DNA of 64,000 nucleotides from Myrmaecium sp. VS I D KN 1 (GCA_019775845.1 JADQAV010000026.1:665001-729000), one strand, 5' to 3'; shown: positions 48,996-61,620, numbered from the stretch's first letter. The notes: a model not told the origin generated them from the sequence alone. Program-made: numbers and translations.

Positions 48996-49500
48996 TGCCC
49001 TTCGCTCCCCCGGCACTAGGCGCCGACACGTCGGTTCCGCCCTCCCATCCCTCCCCTTGGTTCCGCCTCGGTTCCTTGTGGTTTCCTCTTGTTTGGTTCC
49101 TTGTGATTTTCCAGATGGAATGGAAGCCCGACTGTATTATCACAGCTGTAGGACGAGTGACGCCGCAAGGGAAGAAAGGAAAGGGGAAAAAAAAGAAAGG
49201 AAAAGCCCCTCCGCCTTTTCGCCCAATATCATCCCGTTCCCATAACTGATGCCATTGGAAGTCCCAAGTTTCTTACGAGGAGTAGCGAAGTAAATGAAAG
49301 ATCTCCTTCCCATGCATCACATGTCAGACCATTGATGACCACACCCGTAGCCCCCTAACCCCCCAGCTCATTCATGCTAAACGTCCTTCCAGAACGAAAC
49401 ATATAGTAGGAAGCATAATATGAGCAATCCTCCAACAGCAGCAGAAACCAAAAAAAGAAAAAACGTAAACAGAACAAGAGAAAAAAAAAGACACCCCACC

Positions 49501-50443
49501 CTACAACCCAAACTTCCCCCTCCGCATCCTCGCCCCAAGCCCCAACACCAGCAACGCAGCCGGGAGCAGCACCATCCACAACCGGACCTGCAGCACCCCG
49601 GCCACATACCGCGTCTCCGTCGCCGCCGCCACCGTCGCCAGCGCCATCACCACCGTCACATACCCCGCCGCCCGATGATACTTCCACACGCTCCGAGCAC
49701 GGGACTCACCACCATACAGCGCCGGGGTGAAGTACTGCGTCACGCCCACGAGCGCCTGCAGGAGCAGCAGCGCGTAGGTGATCGCGCCCAGAATCGCGTG
49801 GGCGGACTCGAAGTGGCCGAGGCCGGCGCGGGCCTTGTGACGCTCGAGCGTGGCCAGGGCGGCGGCGAAGCTGCCGAGGGCCAGGCTGTTGAGGGCGAAG
49901 TGGGCGAGGGTGCCTTGTCGCTTTTGCGCGGGCGTGTGGGTGGGCTGCAGGAGCAGGATGGATTGGCTGAGGAGGATGAGGGCGGTGGAGTTGAGGAGCT
50001 AGGAAGGGGTTAGAGTGTTGGTGTCGTTCTCAATGGGGTTCGAGGTTAGGGTCTTGGACTTACGGGATGGGCGGAGAAGAGGATGAGCGGGTGGGAGAAG
50101 ACGGCGCCCCAGATGACGGCGAAGAGCTGTTGATGATGGGGTCAGCGATGTACACTCACACACAGAAAAACCGCCTTGCGTAAGTCGATGGGGGAAACAT
50201 ACAAGCCATATCCCAGCCTGAGCCACAACACCCGTTCCTGTTGTAAATCACGCCCGTCAGCTTCTCATTCTCCTTCCCTCACGCCGACCAAGGGAAAGAC
50301 AAACCTATGACGAGATTGTACGCCAACGGCTTCCCCTCGCGCTGAAGGGCCGCGCCCGGTCGACCCAAGAGCGGCTGCTCCTCCTCCCCATCACGGGCGA
50401 TGCGGATGGGATGCTGCTGCGGGATGCCAGTCGCAGAGGCCAT
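49501..50443 (-). CDS. Cytochrome b561-domain membrane protein
   Basis: Four exons, 50443-50305, 50237-50203 (35 nt), 50126-50064 and 49998-49501, give 244 aa. All donors are plausible (GTTTGT, GTATGT, GTAAGT) and all phases close. A hydrophilic ~45-residue N-terminus is followed by about six hydrophobic segments. Candidate haem-ligand histidines lie in FSHPLILFSAHP, LAHFALNS, GHFESAHAILG and WKYHRAAGY, spaced like the b561 core. Family members carry electrons across membranes using two haems, with ascorbate or similar donors in animals and plants; the donor and membrane here are unknown. The protein ends with a short basic tail. Closest relatives should be the single-domain fungal b561 proteins; there is no DOMON or reductase domain. 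Confidence 0.88.
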
Positions 50444-51232
50444 GGTTGGTGCAGTTATTCAGTACCAGCTAGCTTATCGTATGCGAATCCGTAGTAGCGT
50501 GAACGTAGACGTAGATCGAAGGCTGGACGATGATTGCGTGGTAAGGTAAAGGAGAAAGGTAACAGTCAAGAGCGAAGTCTCCCGCGACAAAGAGCAACCA
50601 ACACACCTATATATGGGCAGAAAAAAGGCGGGGGTTCCTCCACCAACGGCAAGCTGGAAACGCCTTTCTTTCGAGGACCTTCCCGATATCCTAAAAGTCC
50701 GGGGTAAGCTTCCCCTCCCTCCCTTCGAGCTACTAATCAGAGCACAATGATTGGCTGCGGCGGGGTTCGGGGGTGCTGCATCATCCAAGGCACCTCACCT
50801 CACTCATCACGACATCGTCGTCATCCATTTTGCGCTTTATCAGCAAGGAGGGATGTAGCCCAATGGCTTACCTTATGCCAGGAAATACAGGGTCCCGTAG
50901 TAACACCTAAAAGAATAGAAAAGAGTTTATCCAAAGTCAACCAAAATGCCCATGCTAAGTACCATTGTGTTTATCTTTTCTCAAAATCGACCTTGAAAAC
51001 CAAAGCAAATAAAAACCCACAGTCCAATGAATGGATCAACGCAAAGGAAAAGAAAGGTTAAGAAGAAGAGAAACTAAAGGAAGAAGATTCGACAGGTACA
51101 GGAGTGGGGCAACAACAGCAGCAGGAGACCGAAGAAAACAATCAGGCTGAGGTAACGAAGAAAACAGGTGTACCGCCGCCACCTAAACGCCCTGAATGCA
51201 CCTGCCCTGCACTGTCTAGATAAGTCAGAAAG

Positions 51233-51272
<40 letters not shown>

Positions 51273-51411
51273 TATGCTGATGAAGATGTACAGGCCCAGT
51301 TAGGCCAATAGGATACGCAAGGAGAAGAAGTAGTAGGTAGTAGACTCTAGCTACCGAAGGTTCAAGGAGGGCAGGGCGAAGGGAGCAGGCATGATAGCCA
51401 CCCTTCCCACT
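50444..51411. other. Intergenic with 38-nt poly-A
   Basis: Promoter of the cytochrome b561 gene on the left, 3' region of the transporter on the right. A-rich from about 50890 to 51270. No gene seen; a TAGCCCAATGG string at 50848 resembles a tRNA A box but has no matching tRNA body. Confidence 0.55.
51233..51270. repeat. Poly-A tract, 38 nt
   Basis: 38 consecutive A on the plus strand, preceded by CAGAAAG. Confidence 0.95.
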
Positions 51412-53161
51412 CTACTCGATATCCTCCTGCCTCTTCACCGGGCTTCGATTCCCATCCGGCCCGTCACGACCCACCGCCGAAGGAAGCACGCTCAAGCCAT
51501 TACGCAGAAACCCTCCCGTCAACACGCCATGCCCCTGCCCCTGCCCATGACTGCCCGACCCACCCGCAGCCACCCGCTCGGCCTCCGGATCCGTCGCGAA
51601 GACAGGCGCGTACTCCTCGTGCTGGATGTGCGCCTCCATGCGGGCGTCGTCGCGCATCTTCTTGATCTTGATATAGTTGTACGCGCCGATGCTGATGATG
51701 GTGATGATGAGGCCGGAGACGTTGATGGGCGTGAGCGTGTCGTCGAAGACGATGTTGGCCGCGCTGATGGTGACGACCTCCTTGAAGATGCCGCAGATGC
51801 TGAGCGTGACCACGCTCGTGCGCTTCAGCAGCGCGAACTCGGACGCCGTCATCAGGAAGGCGAGGATGCCCGGGAAGATGAGGAGTACAGGTCCCACCAG
51901 CGCGCCTTTGACCTCCATGAGCTGGCCGAGGCCGGCGAGGATTTCGGAGGGCCCTTCGACGGGCAGAGCCAAGACGATGAGGCTGCTGAACATGACCGGA
52001 GCCAGGAAAAGGATGGTGGAGAAGGGATTGGAAGTGGCAGGGTTGCGGAGTAGGAGGATCTGGGTGAGCGACCACCGGAAGCCGGAGGACAGGGCGGATG
52101 ACATGACCAGCACGAAGCCGAGGACGTTGAAGGCAGTCTCACCCGCGACCATCATGATCACGCCTACAGTCATCGTGCAGATGATGCCGACTAGTTTCCA
52201 GGAGGGTTGCTCGAGGCGGAAGAGGAAAGCAAAGAGGAGAACAAATCCCAGAGCGGAGGACTTGCACATTGCTGCAATTGAGGGTTAGAAGAGCCATCCT
52301 TTCCTGAAATATGTGTGTACTCACTGTAGAATGTCAAGGAGATGAATTTTAAGCTCATGTTGCCCAGGCCTATATCAAGGGCATTCCCAAGACCGCAAGG
52401 GCCTATTCTAGTGAAGTAGAACCACTTCGTCATCAACGGCTTCTTCGTGTCCTCGGGCTCCGCGGGAGGTGGTGGAGCTCCACCGACGTGATGCGGATTG
52501 GCGGCACCATGTCGCGGTCGTAATCTCGGAAATAGAAAGAGGACAAGTAACGCTAGGGAAAACTGCACGATCTGGTGCAGACATGTTGTGAAAAGAGGGA
52601 ATGGAAAGACGATCTTGTCTTCCTTTGCTGGATTGTCCTTGAACATCCATTTGTTGTACTGCGTACGATCAGCAATCCGTCCGCGCCGAGAAATTTCAGG
52701 GGGCTTACCAATGATATGGATATGGAGAAGAAGTACCATAGCAGGACCAGTACTGTGTTCATGAGTATGGAATGGAGCATGCTCTGCTCCGCAATCTTCT
52801 CTTCCTCCGTGATAATGTTGACATCACCGGCTATACGCTCATCCAGTCTGGTCTTGCGGAGCTTTCTTCTCCTTCTCCTTCGCCGGTGGTTGCCGGTCAA
52901 ACCCGTCTCCTCATCGTCCTCGAGCCCGTCGTCGGAGAGCATGTTGTCCAGCTCGTAGTCCGAACTACCTGACTTGCTATCAATGTCCGAATCGTCGTCC
53001 CCTGAGGCAACGTCATGCTCCTCGGCTTCCTTGATGCTTTGGGATTGCACGGTGCTGTGCTGCGCGGACGAGGTGGACGGTGTTGGCGCGCTGCGTCCCG
53101 CGGTTGCAACGAGAGAAGAGCTTCGTCGACGGTGATGGTTCGAGTTGGTTTTATGGTCCAT
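51412..53161 (-). CDS. TPT/nucleotide-sugar transporter, SLC35C2-like
   Basis: Exons 53161-52709, 52658-52325 and 52271-51412 give 548 aa. Splices rebuild FSISISL-YNKWMF and LTFY-TMCKSSALGFVLLFAF, signature sites of the triose-phosphate/SLC35 family. The layout resembles SLC35C2 (yeast Ymd8): about ten hydrophobic segments between residues 130 and 480, with WSLTQILL and KRTSVVTLSICGIFKEV typical of the second half. The first ~125 residues are cytosolic and disordered: Ser-rich, then acidic, then a run of Arg/Lys (NHRRRRRRRKLRK). The tail after YNYIKIKKMR is Gly/Arg-rich. The protein probably sits in Golgi or ER membrane; substrate not assignable. Introns are 51 and 53 nt. The start is the first in-frame ATG. 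Confidence 0.9.
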
Positions 53162-54564
53162 AATCTCCCTAGATGCACGGTCGGCGTGTACGCACGGAAG
53201 CGGAAAGGGCGGCGGTTGTTCTGGCTGACCCGGTCGACGACTCGTTTATCTGACCGGGCGGAAGCGGGTGAGGGAGTGAGAAAGGGGCGAAGGGCCGCTC
53301 ATCGAGCTCGTGGTGGACGGTAAGGTAGGAGATTGAGTAAGGATGGTTCGGGGTGGAGAGGACAGCACGAGGGTCAGCTATGTAGTTCCCACGCTGGGCA
53401 GTGCTGGAGGCCGTCTAGTCCATCAGCAAAGGCGGGTCGCAGCCATCCAAGGAGAGGGCATCCGTGTATCAGGGCCAGATGATTCCTCTTAGCGTGGCGG
53501 GATCCCTGCGCTCGCCGTCTCCGCATGCCCTCCGTCGGATCTCCCACAGCAATTGCATGGAAGTCCAATCACCGGTCCTCCCCATCTGCACCAAGACACC
53601 GAGCCTGGCTGGACGGTCATCGCGATCGCGGGGAAGATTCGCCCAGCTATCGACTTGAACAGGGCTCCCGTCTACGATGTGATCTGCTAACCTGATCGCT
53701 CTGTGGGGGCTCTTCTCTTGCGTGATGCACCTCAATCAACGCGCCTCTCTGACCTCCACGCAGGGCTCCTCGCTGTACGGCTGAGCATAAACAAGTCCTC
53801 TCTTCCTCCCTCCGTCGTCAACCATACACGCTTTGCCGATGCACATCTTGGAACCATGTCTAGGGCAACTGGTCAACATGGGTCCTCCAAGTCTGACTGG
53901 TGGCGGTGTAGGCTCACCTCCCATGCATGCTCCATTCCGGCCTCTCCGGCCTCGCTGGTCTTCAATTGGCATCCTGACCTTACCTCTTCTTGTAGGCATA
54001 ACGTATGGACGGTGTGGCCAGCCAGCTCCTTGGACAGTAACATGAAGATATTGTACCGACTGGGTAGTACCTACATAGGATAAACGGTGCGCGTGTCGCA
54101 GAAGGTACCTGCCGCTCACGGCAACCGTGCAAGGTATGGATACATAGTACCTTAGGTAGGAGGATATCATGGCTGGACGAGCAAACCACTCGACCCCACA
54201 ATCCGAGACTCTTTGTTTCCTTTCGTAAAACGTCTGTCACTCTCGCGACTGCATCTCTTCTGAAAAAACGAGCGGAAGAAAACGTCACTTGAGCATGCGT
54301 TCACAATCTGCAAGAGCACGCCTTAGTTGAAGAGACTGTTTCTGCTGTCCTTGTCTTTTTCCATTATAGTTCGTCTCGCATACAACCCGGAGTGTGCTGA
54401 GCTTACTTTCACAAGCGTGTTCTGCCTGACGTGCGCAGAGCTTCGGACAAACAAATTGGCCTGAACTACATCGTCCGGTCTTCTTCGTCACTCTTTACAA
54501 TCATCGTACTTACTTCCTCGCTTCTACACATCGCTTTTATTTCTCGCGACGGCATAACACAGCC
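53162..54564. other. Divergent intergenic region, about 1.4 kb
   Basis: Promoters of the transporter (-) and of the duplicated-domain gene (+). The right part (54170-54560) is A+T-richer. No gene or tRNA recognised. Confidence 0.5.
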
Positions 54565-57010
54565 ATGGACGCTGCCGCCGTCGCTTTCTTTCGGGGCTTT
54601 TCACGCTTCGAGCTCGACGAAAGCTCCACTGCCGTCGACGAATTCGTGCGACTTGCCAAAATGCGCCAATGGGCTGTCAATTCCAGAACATGGAAGAAGC
54701 AGTGGAAGGCGTGCTTCGGCCTTCACCACAATTACAGCCGTGATCCTGTCAAGCTCGACGGTCTCAAAGTTTCAAATGGCGATAACAACGACGTCCCGGA
54801 GTCGCTTCTCCCGGGCGGGGGTCTCGATGGACTCAGAGAGGAAGCGATGGATGAAGGACCCGGCCAGTATGAATACCTCCATGCTCTTAGTCTTGAATGT
54901 TGTCGCTGACCAGAAGCACCAGCGGCGTCGCACCTGTCATGCGCAGGCCGAGCCCGACTAAGATGACTTCTTTCTCTAAAGACAGCAGCGGCATCGACGA
55001 CTCCGACACCACATCGAGCAGCATCGAGATCATCACTGAGCGCGACGATCTCGGCCCTACACTTAGAGGCACAATGGGATCCCGTCCCAAGATCATCGAG
55101 TCAGACGCTCTCTCTACCACTGGCTCTGAAGTTAGCGCGATTAGCTATAGTAGTAGTAGCAGTACCGATTCCAAGCTGCTCCGTAACAACACCATCCTCG
55201 AACTTCCAACTAGCCGTGTAAGCACCAAATGCAGGACTGGGGATCTCACCGGTATTGCCGCCACAGAACTCGCCGCTGGCAAGCGCTCCGGAGAACATCT
55301 GGATGAAAATGGCAATTTTATTCTAAACAAGAGAAACACGGTTCGATCCGCAACAGCAAACAGAGTAGGGATCATTCGCTCGAAGAAGTGCCATGATGCT
55401 TCTAGCGCTGCTCCAAAGAGCAGCCGAAAGAAGGACATCTCCTCAACGATCAATAGCAGACAGCCGTTTGCTCGTGATTGTCCGAAAGAATTAGAGAAAA
55501 CTTCTACCAGGAAGCATGAGACCTCAAATAACACAACCCTCGGTAACTATGTCCAATCCGGATAGCACACGTTGAGCTGTTCTTACTATAGGTTTGGGAT
55601 GCTAATCTTGCTGCAGAGTCAGGTGGCGTGGCCGTTTCAGTTCACGGCGTCAATTCCGTAGCATCAAATTCAACCTCTCGGACCACTGCGACTGTGCTCT
55701 CCTCGTCGAAAGATAACAGCTTGAAATCTACATTTGGAGCCGGAAAGGCCGGTAGCTCGGGTCTGCATCATGACTTGGAAAAGGTGTCGGAGGTTGCTGA
55801 GTCGTCGACCACGCCTGTTCCAACAAACTCAGGAACCACGAATGACACCAAAGCTCATGCCCGTGGCACTTTCAACTCTAGGAACAATCGTCAGAGGAAA
55901 ACCAACGCAAAATCCGGCAAGAAAGGCAACACGCGTCCATCCAATCCGGTCGGGGACGGTAATCACGGTTCGACCGTTCAGGGTGTTCAGACCAAAAAAA
56001 CAAGCCATAGCCTCATTCCCAACGCTTCCGACGGCCAGGGTACCAGCAGGGGAAAACCTAACAAGCGTAGAAATATCAGAAAGGCTGCAAGAAGGGAAGG
56101 CACACAGGAAGCAACTGTTGAGAAGGCGGTTGGTGTACATGATGCCGAGAAGACAAAGGATAGCAATCCTGATGCAGTAAGGACGACTGAAAGTAAACCT
56201 TCGCAGAGCGAGGCCACCAAAATCAAGGCCAAGAAACGCAAATATACCAAGAAGAAGGCGAATCAGGGCAATGCTGTGGAAGAGAAACCCGCGGAAAAGC
56301 AACCTCCCGAGAACAAAGCCTTGCATGCAAAGCCTACCGCTGCCTCCGCAGCTCATGACACTTCTAGAGAGAAGGCCACCGTAAACCGAAGTGCCAATCG
56401 CAATGCTCAAAAAGGAAACAACAAGAAAAACCGAGCTCACGGCAAGGCTCCTAGCAAGGAGAGCCCTCCCAAAGCCGACGCCACCAAAACCAGCTACTTC
56501 GACGCCTACCGCCAACATGGCTTCATCCCCGACCCAACAGCCTCAATCAAACGGGAGTTCCGCCGGCTCGCGCAGCACATGGGCTGGTCCGCCCGGTCCA
56601 GCACGTACCGGGACGAATCCCAGGCTGCCCTGCACGCGGAGTACGGCCTGCACATCGGCGACCGGACGTCCACGCTGGCGGACTGGCAGCAGCTCTGCCG
56701 GGATGTCGGCCTCGACGCGGACGGCGGCAGGATCGGCTCCTCCATCGTCGCATGTAAGCGCGCCCTCCACCGCGTCCACGTGAACCTGGTCGACCTGATC
56801 GACCACCGCCGCCACGGCCACGGCCGCGGCCCCGTTCGCCGCTTTCCCTCCGCCTGGGCCCTCCGCGAGTACACCATGGCCACCGGCCGCTTCTTCCGTC
56901 TCGACGAGGCGAAGCGCGACGTCTTCCTGCGCATCATGCTTCGCCACCTCGTCGCTCTTGACTGCGGCCGTGGCCGCGGCCGCGAGCGCGAGCCTGAGGC
57001 TTCCGCGTAG
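54565..57010 (+). CDS. Fungal protein of unknown function with the same domain at both ends
   Basis: Exons 54565-54866, 54923-55542 and 55617-57010 give 771 aa. Acceptor 54947 is an equally in-frame alternative to 54923. Residues ~8-55 (AFFRGFSRFELDESSTAVDE and FVRLAKMRQW) and ~600-650 (SYFDAYRQHGFIPDPTASIK and REFRRLAQHMGW) align as two copies of one domain: aromatic-rich start, EF.RL, tryptophan. Only the C-terminal copy continues with ADWQQLCRDVGL, CKRALHRVHVNLVDLID and LREYTMATGRFF. That layout recurs in ascomycete hypothetical proteins of unknown function. The ~500 residues between are Ser/Thr/Lys-rich, with likely nuclear localisation patches (KAKKRKYTKKKA). The first ~1.9 kb uses many A/T third positions, while the C-terminal copy is strongly GC. 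No signal peptide or membrane segment. Confidence 0.82.
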
Positions 57011-58317
57011 GTGAGTGTGTTCGGGATGGCGTTCTGTCTTTTTTCTTTTTCCAAATCGAGGGAGAGATGCGTGGACATGGCATGGCGTGTACTGTCGGGG
57101 ATCGTGTGACTCCCTGAGCAGGAAGGCGAGTATATGAGAGAGATCATGCAGGGAGCGTTTGTTCCGCTCGATTGTGCGGTTCACGAATGCACACATGCGT
57201 CGCAGAGCCTTTTTCCAAATTCACACCGTGGTGGGAACGGGTGTGATTGTGGAACTTTTTCTTTTTCTTCCTTTTGTTTCTTTTCTTTCCTTCTCCTTCT
57301 CTTTGCCTTTTCCATTTCCTCTTCCTTTTTCATCTCCTTTTCCTTTTTTTTCTTGTCGGGATGAATGATTCACATCCGCACCCATACATCCACATCCATG
57401 AGCTATCATGAAGGAAGGATGGATAGCCGACGGATGCACGATGGCGAAAGGAGGGAGATAGGTTACCTTCCTCCCCCCCACACTCCGCGTCGTTGTCGAA
57501 GAAGAAGAGAAAGGAGAAGGAGCACTGAAATTTCCCCGCATGTACAATATCACGAATGGACCGCCGTCGGTTGTAGCAGTGGCAGTATGTCAGGAGCTGT
57601 ATCTAAAGGAGCTGCATGCTGAGGGTGCCAACAAGTAGAAGAAAACGTCCTTGTCCATAAATCCCCATGACCATATGCTCGGTTCGTGGAGCGGGAAACT
57701 CCACACTCGACGCTTCTGTTATTGCATTATGTACGTATGCGCTCTGCGGAGGATGTAAGGAGGATTGTCCGGTATGTGTGACCGAACGTTAACCCCCAGT
57801 GATTCATATGAGCAGCTGCTCGTCCTCCATCTCCTTTCTCCTTTCCTCACTCACCCACGCCCTTCTCTTACCAGCTGACCGCGCCGGATCGTCGACTTTG
57901 CCGAGAACAAGCGGATTGACCACCACATTCTCCCCGTTTCCTCACATGGAGAGGGTTGGGATGGCAGGGGAAAGAAGGGGGAAAGAGGGAACGTGTACTT
58001 ACGGATACTGCAGGGTAGTCCTCCAGCTAGGTATGACATTCTATCATCACATTATTCCTCCCTCTAGAGGATAGAGAACAAAAAAGGCCCATACGCATGC
58101 TTTCGAAAAGAGATCCTTTATCGCCGTACATGACATGGCACAGTACACCATGACGACCCGAATCGTGAATCGAGAATACATAGATACCATCATCCATGAC
58201 AAAAAAGCAGAAAAAAAAAGGAACGCCATCCCTCTCCCTTCACCCTCCCTTCCCTTCCCTCCGCTACGCCAACAACACCGAACACGAAACAAACAGACGT
58301 CAAACCCACTACCAAGC
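57011..58317. other. Convergent 3' region, about 1.3 kb
   Basis: Lies between the stop codons of the duplicated-domain gene and MCM4. A T/C-rich tract at 57255-57355 fits a 3' UTR of the left gene. No gene seen. Confidence 0.55.
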
Positions 58318-61300
58318 CTACAACACGCCCACGCCCACCCCCCTCCGCACGATCCGTCCCGCCCCCTGCCCACTCACCACCAGCAAGCCCTCCAGCTCCA
58401 ACGCCCGCAAACACTCCGTCAACTCCGAGCCCTCCACCGGATCGCCCGCCGCCTGCTGCACCTCCGCGACCCTGCGTAGCAGCTCCGCGACGCGCACCGC
58501 GCCACTCTCACGCGCCAGCTCATCGACGCACGCCAGCAAGCCACGCTTGAGGCGGTCGCGGCGCGCGCGCTCCGACGCGCTCGTGCCCTCGGTCAGGAGG
58601 CTCATGTCGAGCAGGCCGGTGCGGGCGTCGGTGGCGGCCTGCTGGAGGGCGGCCTGGATGAGGCGGACGGCCTCGGCGACGTCGGCGGCGGTGACGTGGG
58701 GGCTGAGGCGCATCTTCGCGTGCGCCTCCGCGAGCCGGATCATGCTTTCGAGCTGGCGGGTCGTGGCGGTGATGCGGCGCTCGGCGGCGCGCGCGTCCGC
58801 GCCCAGCTGCCGCATCGCCACGTACGCGTCCACCAGCGCGGCTTCGGCGTCCTCGGTCAGGGTGGGCGCGACGTGGTTGCGGGCGTAGGAGATGTAGGAG
58901 GTGAGGAACTCGACGGGGAGGACCTCGTGCGTGGCCGCGTGCTCCGGGCGGTCGTCGAGGTACATGCCGACGAGGTGGCGGGCCAGCCGGCGGTCGGCCT
59001 GCTCGTCGATCCGGTCGAGCACGAGGTAGACGAGGTCGAAGCGGGAGAGCAGGGTCGGGGGCAGGTCGATGTTCTGCGGCACCGGCAGCGCCGGGTTGTA
59101 CTTGCTCCCGATCGGGTTCGCCGACGCCAGGATCGACGTCCGCGCGTTCAGCGTCGTGATGATGCCCGCCTTCGCGATCGACACCGTCTGCTGCTCCATC
59201 ACCTCGTGCAGCACCGACCGCGTCGCCTCCGACATCTTGTCGAACTCGTCGATGCAGCACACGCCTCCGTCGGACAAGACCAGCGCGCCCGACTCGAGCA
59301 CCAGCTGCCGGGTCTCCGGGTCCCGGGTCACGTACGCCGTCAGACCGACGGCGGAGGAGCCCTTGCCCGAGGTGTAGATGCCGCGCGGCGCGATCTTGTG
59401 GACGTACTGGAGGAGCTGGGACTTGGACGTGGACGGGTCGCCGCACAGCAGGATGTTGATGTCGCCGCGGTACTTGGGGGAGCCGCCCTTCTGGAACGAC
59501 TTGTTCGTGCCGCCGAAGAGCTGGAGAAGGATGCCCTTCTTAACGTCGTCCATCTCGTACACGCTAGGCGCGAGCGAGCGGGAGAGGAGCTCGTAGACGT
59601 CCGGCCGGGCGGCGATCTCTTTGATCCGGGCTTCCTCCTCCTCGCTGACCTTGCGGACCTGCTCGATGTCGCCCGCGACCTGGTCCGCGATCTCCTGCTC
59701 GATCGTCGACACGTCGATGCCCATCCGCCGCTTGTCCACCTTTTGGATGTGCAGGGCGTCGACGTAGGTCTTGAAGATGTTCTTGACGGAGCGCTGGCGC
59801 GGGTTGACGCGGACTTGATTGCACTTGAAGATGCCGGTGATTTCCACGCGATCACCGGCCTTGCAGACGTCGACCAGCTCGTCATACGCGCAGATGGAAA
59901 CGGCGTGGGGAGTCTGACCGTCGGGAACGTTGTCAGGCGTCTCCTGTAGCTTGATGACCTGCTTGTCCGCAAATCCAGATCGGTTGTGGACGATCTGCAT
60001 GGAGTTGGCGGACTCGCAGACTGGGCGGGGGCAAACAGTCGGTTCGGCGATCTTACCACGGTCAATGTCGACCTTGACGGTATGGTTGCAGACAGCACAA
60101 CGGAAAAAGGCTATATTAGATCAGTAGCTAGACTTGAATACGCGTGAATCACGACTTACCGTCTTTCATATCAGGTATGATGGGCGTCGTGCGAATGACC
60201 AAACCCTTGATGCTGACAAGCTTGTCCATGTCACCCGGATTCAGATCGCGGAGGTTGGTCGTTTTATCCAGACCGAACGGCCTGACCCGGTACGTCTTTG
60301 CTTCTACCTCTGCGACCAGATCCGGAATCTCAGGAACGTTGGGAGCGGGAGCGGGGGTGCCGGGCTGGTTGTCGGCGTCCGAGCTAAGGACCGGTGGCAT
60401 AGACTCGTCTCTCTGTCGCTGCTGTCTCTGCTGGCTCATCTCCTGTCTGAGTTCGTTCATTCGCTTCTCGGCCAGTTCGCTCATGATATCCTTAATCGCT
60501 ACATCCATCAGCGGGATGATTTCGTTGGGGAAAGCCTGCAGCTGATGCCATAGTTTTCTGGTTGGGGGATAGGCCTTCAGGTTCCGAGCGTCGAGGTTGA
60601 GGGGAGTGATGCCCAGCTCAAGCATGTTCTTCATCATTTCCAGATACTCCCTGGTCTGACCCGGGTGATCAGCTGGAAGGCCAGTGGTATCGGCGAGTTC
60701 GCCATCTTGCACCATGCGGTATTTCTTTTGGAAGTTCCAGAGGAAGTCCTTGATCGCGTTCACGGAGTCCGTGAGGGAGACGTTGGTACCCCAGATAAAG
60801 CGAGTGGACTCGCCGCCCAGAACGTCCGCATCGGAAGTGGTGGGGTCCAAGTTGGAGAATGTGGCGGCATCGGAGGGCAAGCCTGAGCCGACGGTATTGC
60901 CGTTCTCATCGACATACAATCGACGTCTGCCGGAGGAGAGGATATCTGAGTGGATGTCGTGGCGCCTGTTTCGAGCTGTTCCGGCGGCGCTGCCGAGAGA
61001 AGAGCGGACGAAGAGACTGCTGCCCTCGCTGCGGATGTCGCCTGTCCGGCCTCCGCCGATGGCGCTGGAGCTGGAATAGTGGACGGGAGATGAATCTGGA
61101 AGACAATGAGTGAGAAGGATTAACGGTACGCACTGTCATCAACCTTACCGCCGATGGTCCGTCCAGAGGCCCTGGGCGTTCGTTCATGGTCTGATAGGAC
61201 AGATGCCTGCCTGGAGGAAGGCGGGTGGGCGCCATTCCGTTGCGCCGGCGTCGACGTGGTACTGGAATTGTAGAAGAGAGGAGAGTCGGTGACATTCTGG

Positions 61301-61482
61301 GACAGACGAGCCGTGTTTGCTCGCGGAGTGGCCTGCGAGCCTCGATGAGAGGCCTCTGATCGGAGTAATTCGTCGGCCCCTCCTGGGCTGCTGGGAGGCA
61401 GCTGCGACGTCTGCCGGTTGCTTCGGCGCGGAGTGGCGGACTGCGAGTTGCGCTGGGAGCGCCGCGGTGCGGGAGAGGACAT
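58318..61482 (-). CDS. MCM4: DNA replication licensing factor MCM4 (Cdc54)
   Basis: Exons 61482-61149, 61095-60160 and 60110-58318 give 1020 aa. MCM4 is one of six subunits of the Mcm2-7 helicase loaded at origins in G1 and activated by CDK/DDK. Visible: a Ser/Arg/Pro-rich N-terminal tail (1-165) with many SP/TP sites, as expected for kinase control; the MCM N domain; a C4 zinc finger (C428, C431, C450, C455); Walker A GDPSTSKS (647-654); Walker B CCIDEFDKM (708-716); Arg-finger SRFD (779-782); a C-terminal winged-helix region. KSFQKGGSPKYRGDINILLC and the long N-tail point to MCM4 rather than other MCMs. Introns are 53 and 49 nt. The gene is divergent from TBCA; an MCB/SCB-like site lies 139 nt before the ATG. 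Confidence 0.96.
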
Positions 61483-61620
61483 GGTGTAGAGAGCGATATG
61501 GGTCGGAGAGAAGGGGGGTATCTGGAGAGTGTGGAGAGGGGAAGTGAGGGCCGATTGGAATAGGTAGGCCTGGATAGGTACAACACAGGGAGGCGGACGC
61601 TAAGTCGTCCTGGAAACGCA

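Larger units (their letters stand above)
47827..49500. other. Intergenic with two assembly gaps
   Basis: Upstream of the RasGEF gene and downstream of the cytochrome b561 gene. It carries GAATGA repeats near 48096-48111, a poly-G run ending in NN, and NN followed by poly-C. No gene seen; the real length is uncertain because of the gaps. Confidence 0.55.

Noticed and set aside
50835-50905. tRNA-like A box (TAGCCCAATGG)
   Set aside because: No matching B box, T arm or acceptor stem within a tRNA length.
53640-53730. Possible minus-strand tRNA (TTCAAGTC string)
   Set aside because: Stems do not pair and no A box lies at the right distance.
54565-54909. Separate short gene of 114 codons
   Set aside because: A GTATGA donor at 54867 and acceptor at 54922 join it in frame to the downstream exons, and its domain repeats at the C-terminus of the same product.
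58696-59949. 417-codon plus-strand frame
   Set aside because: Antisense of MCM4, whose catalytic motifs are on the minus strand.
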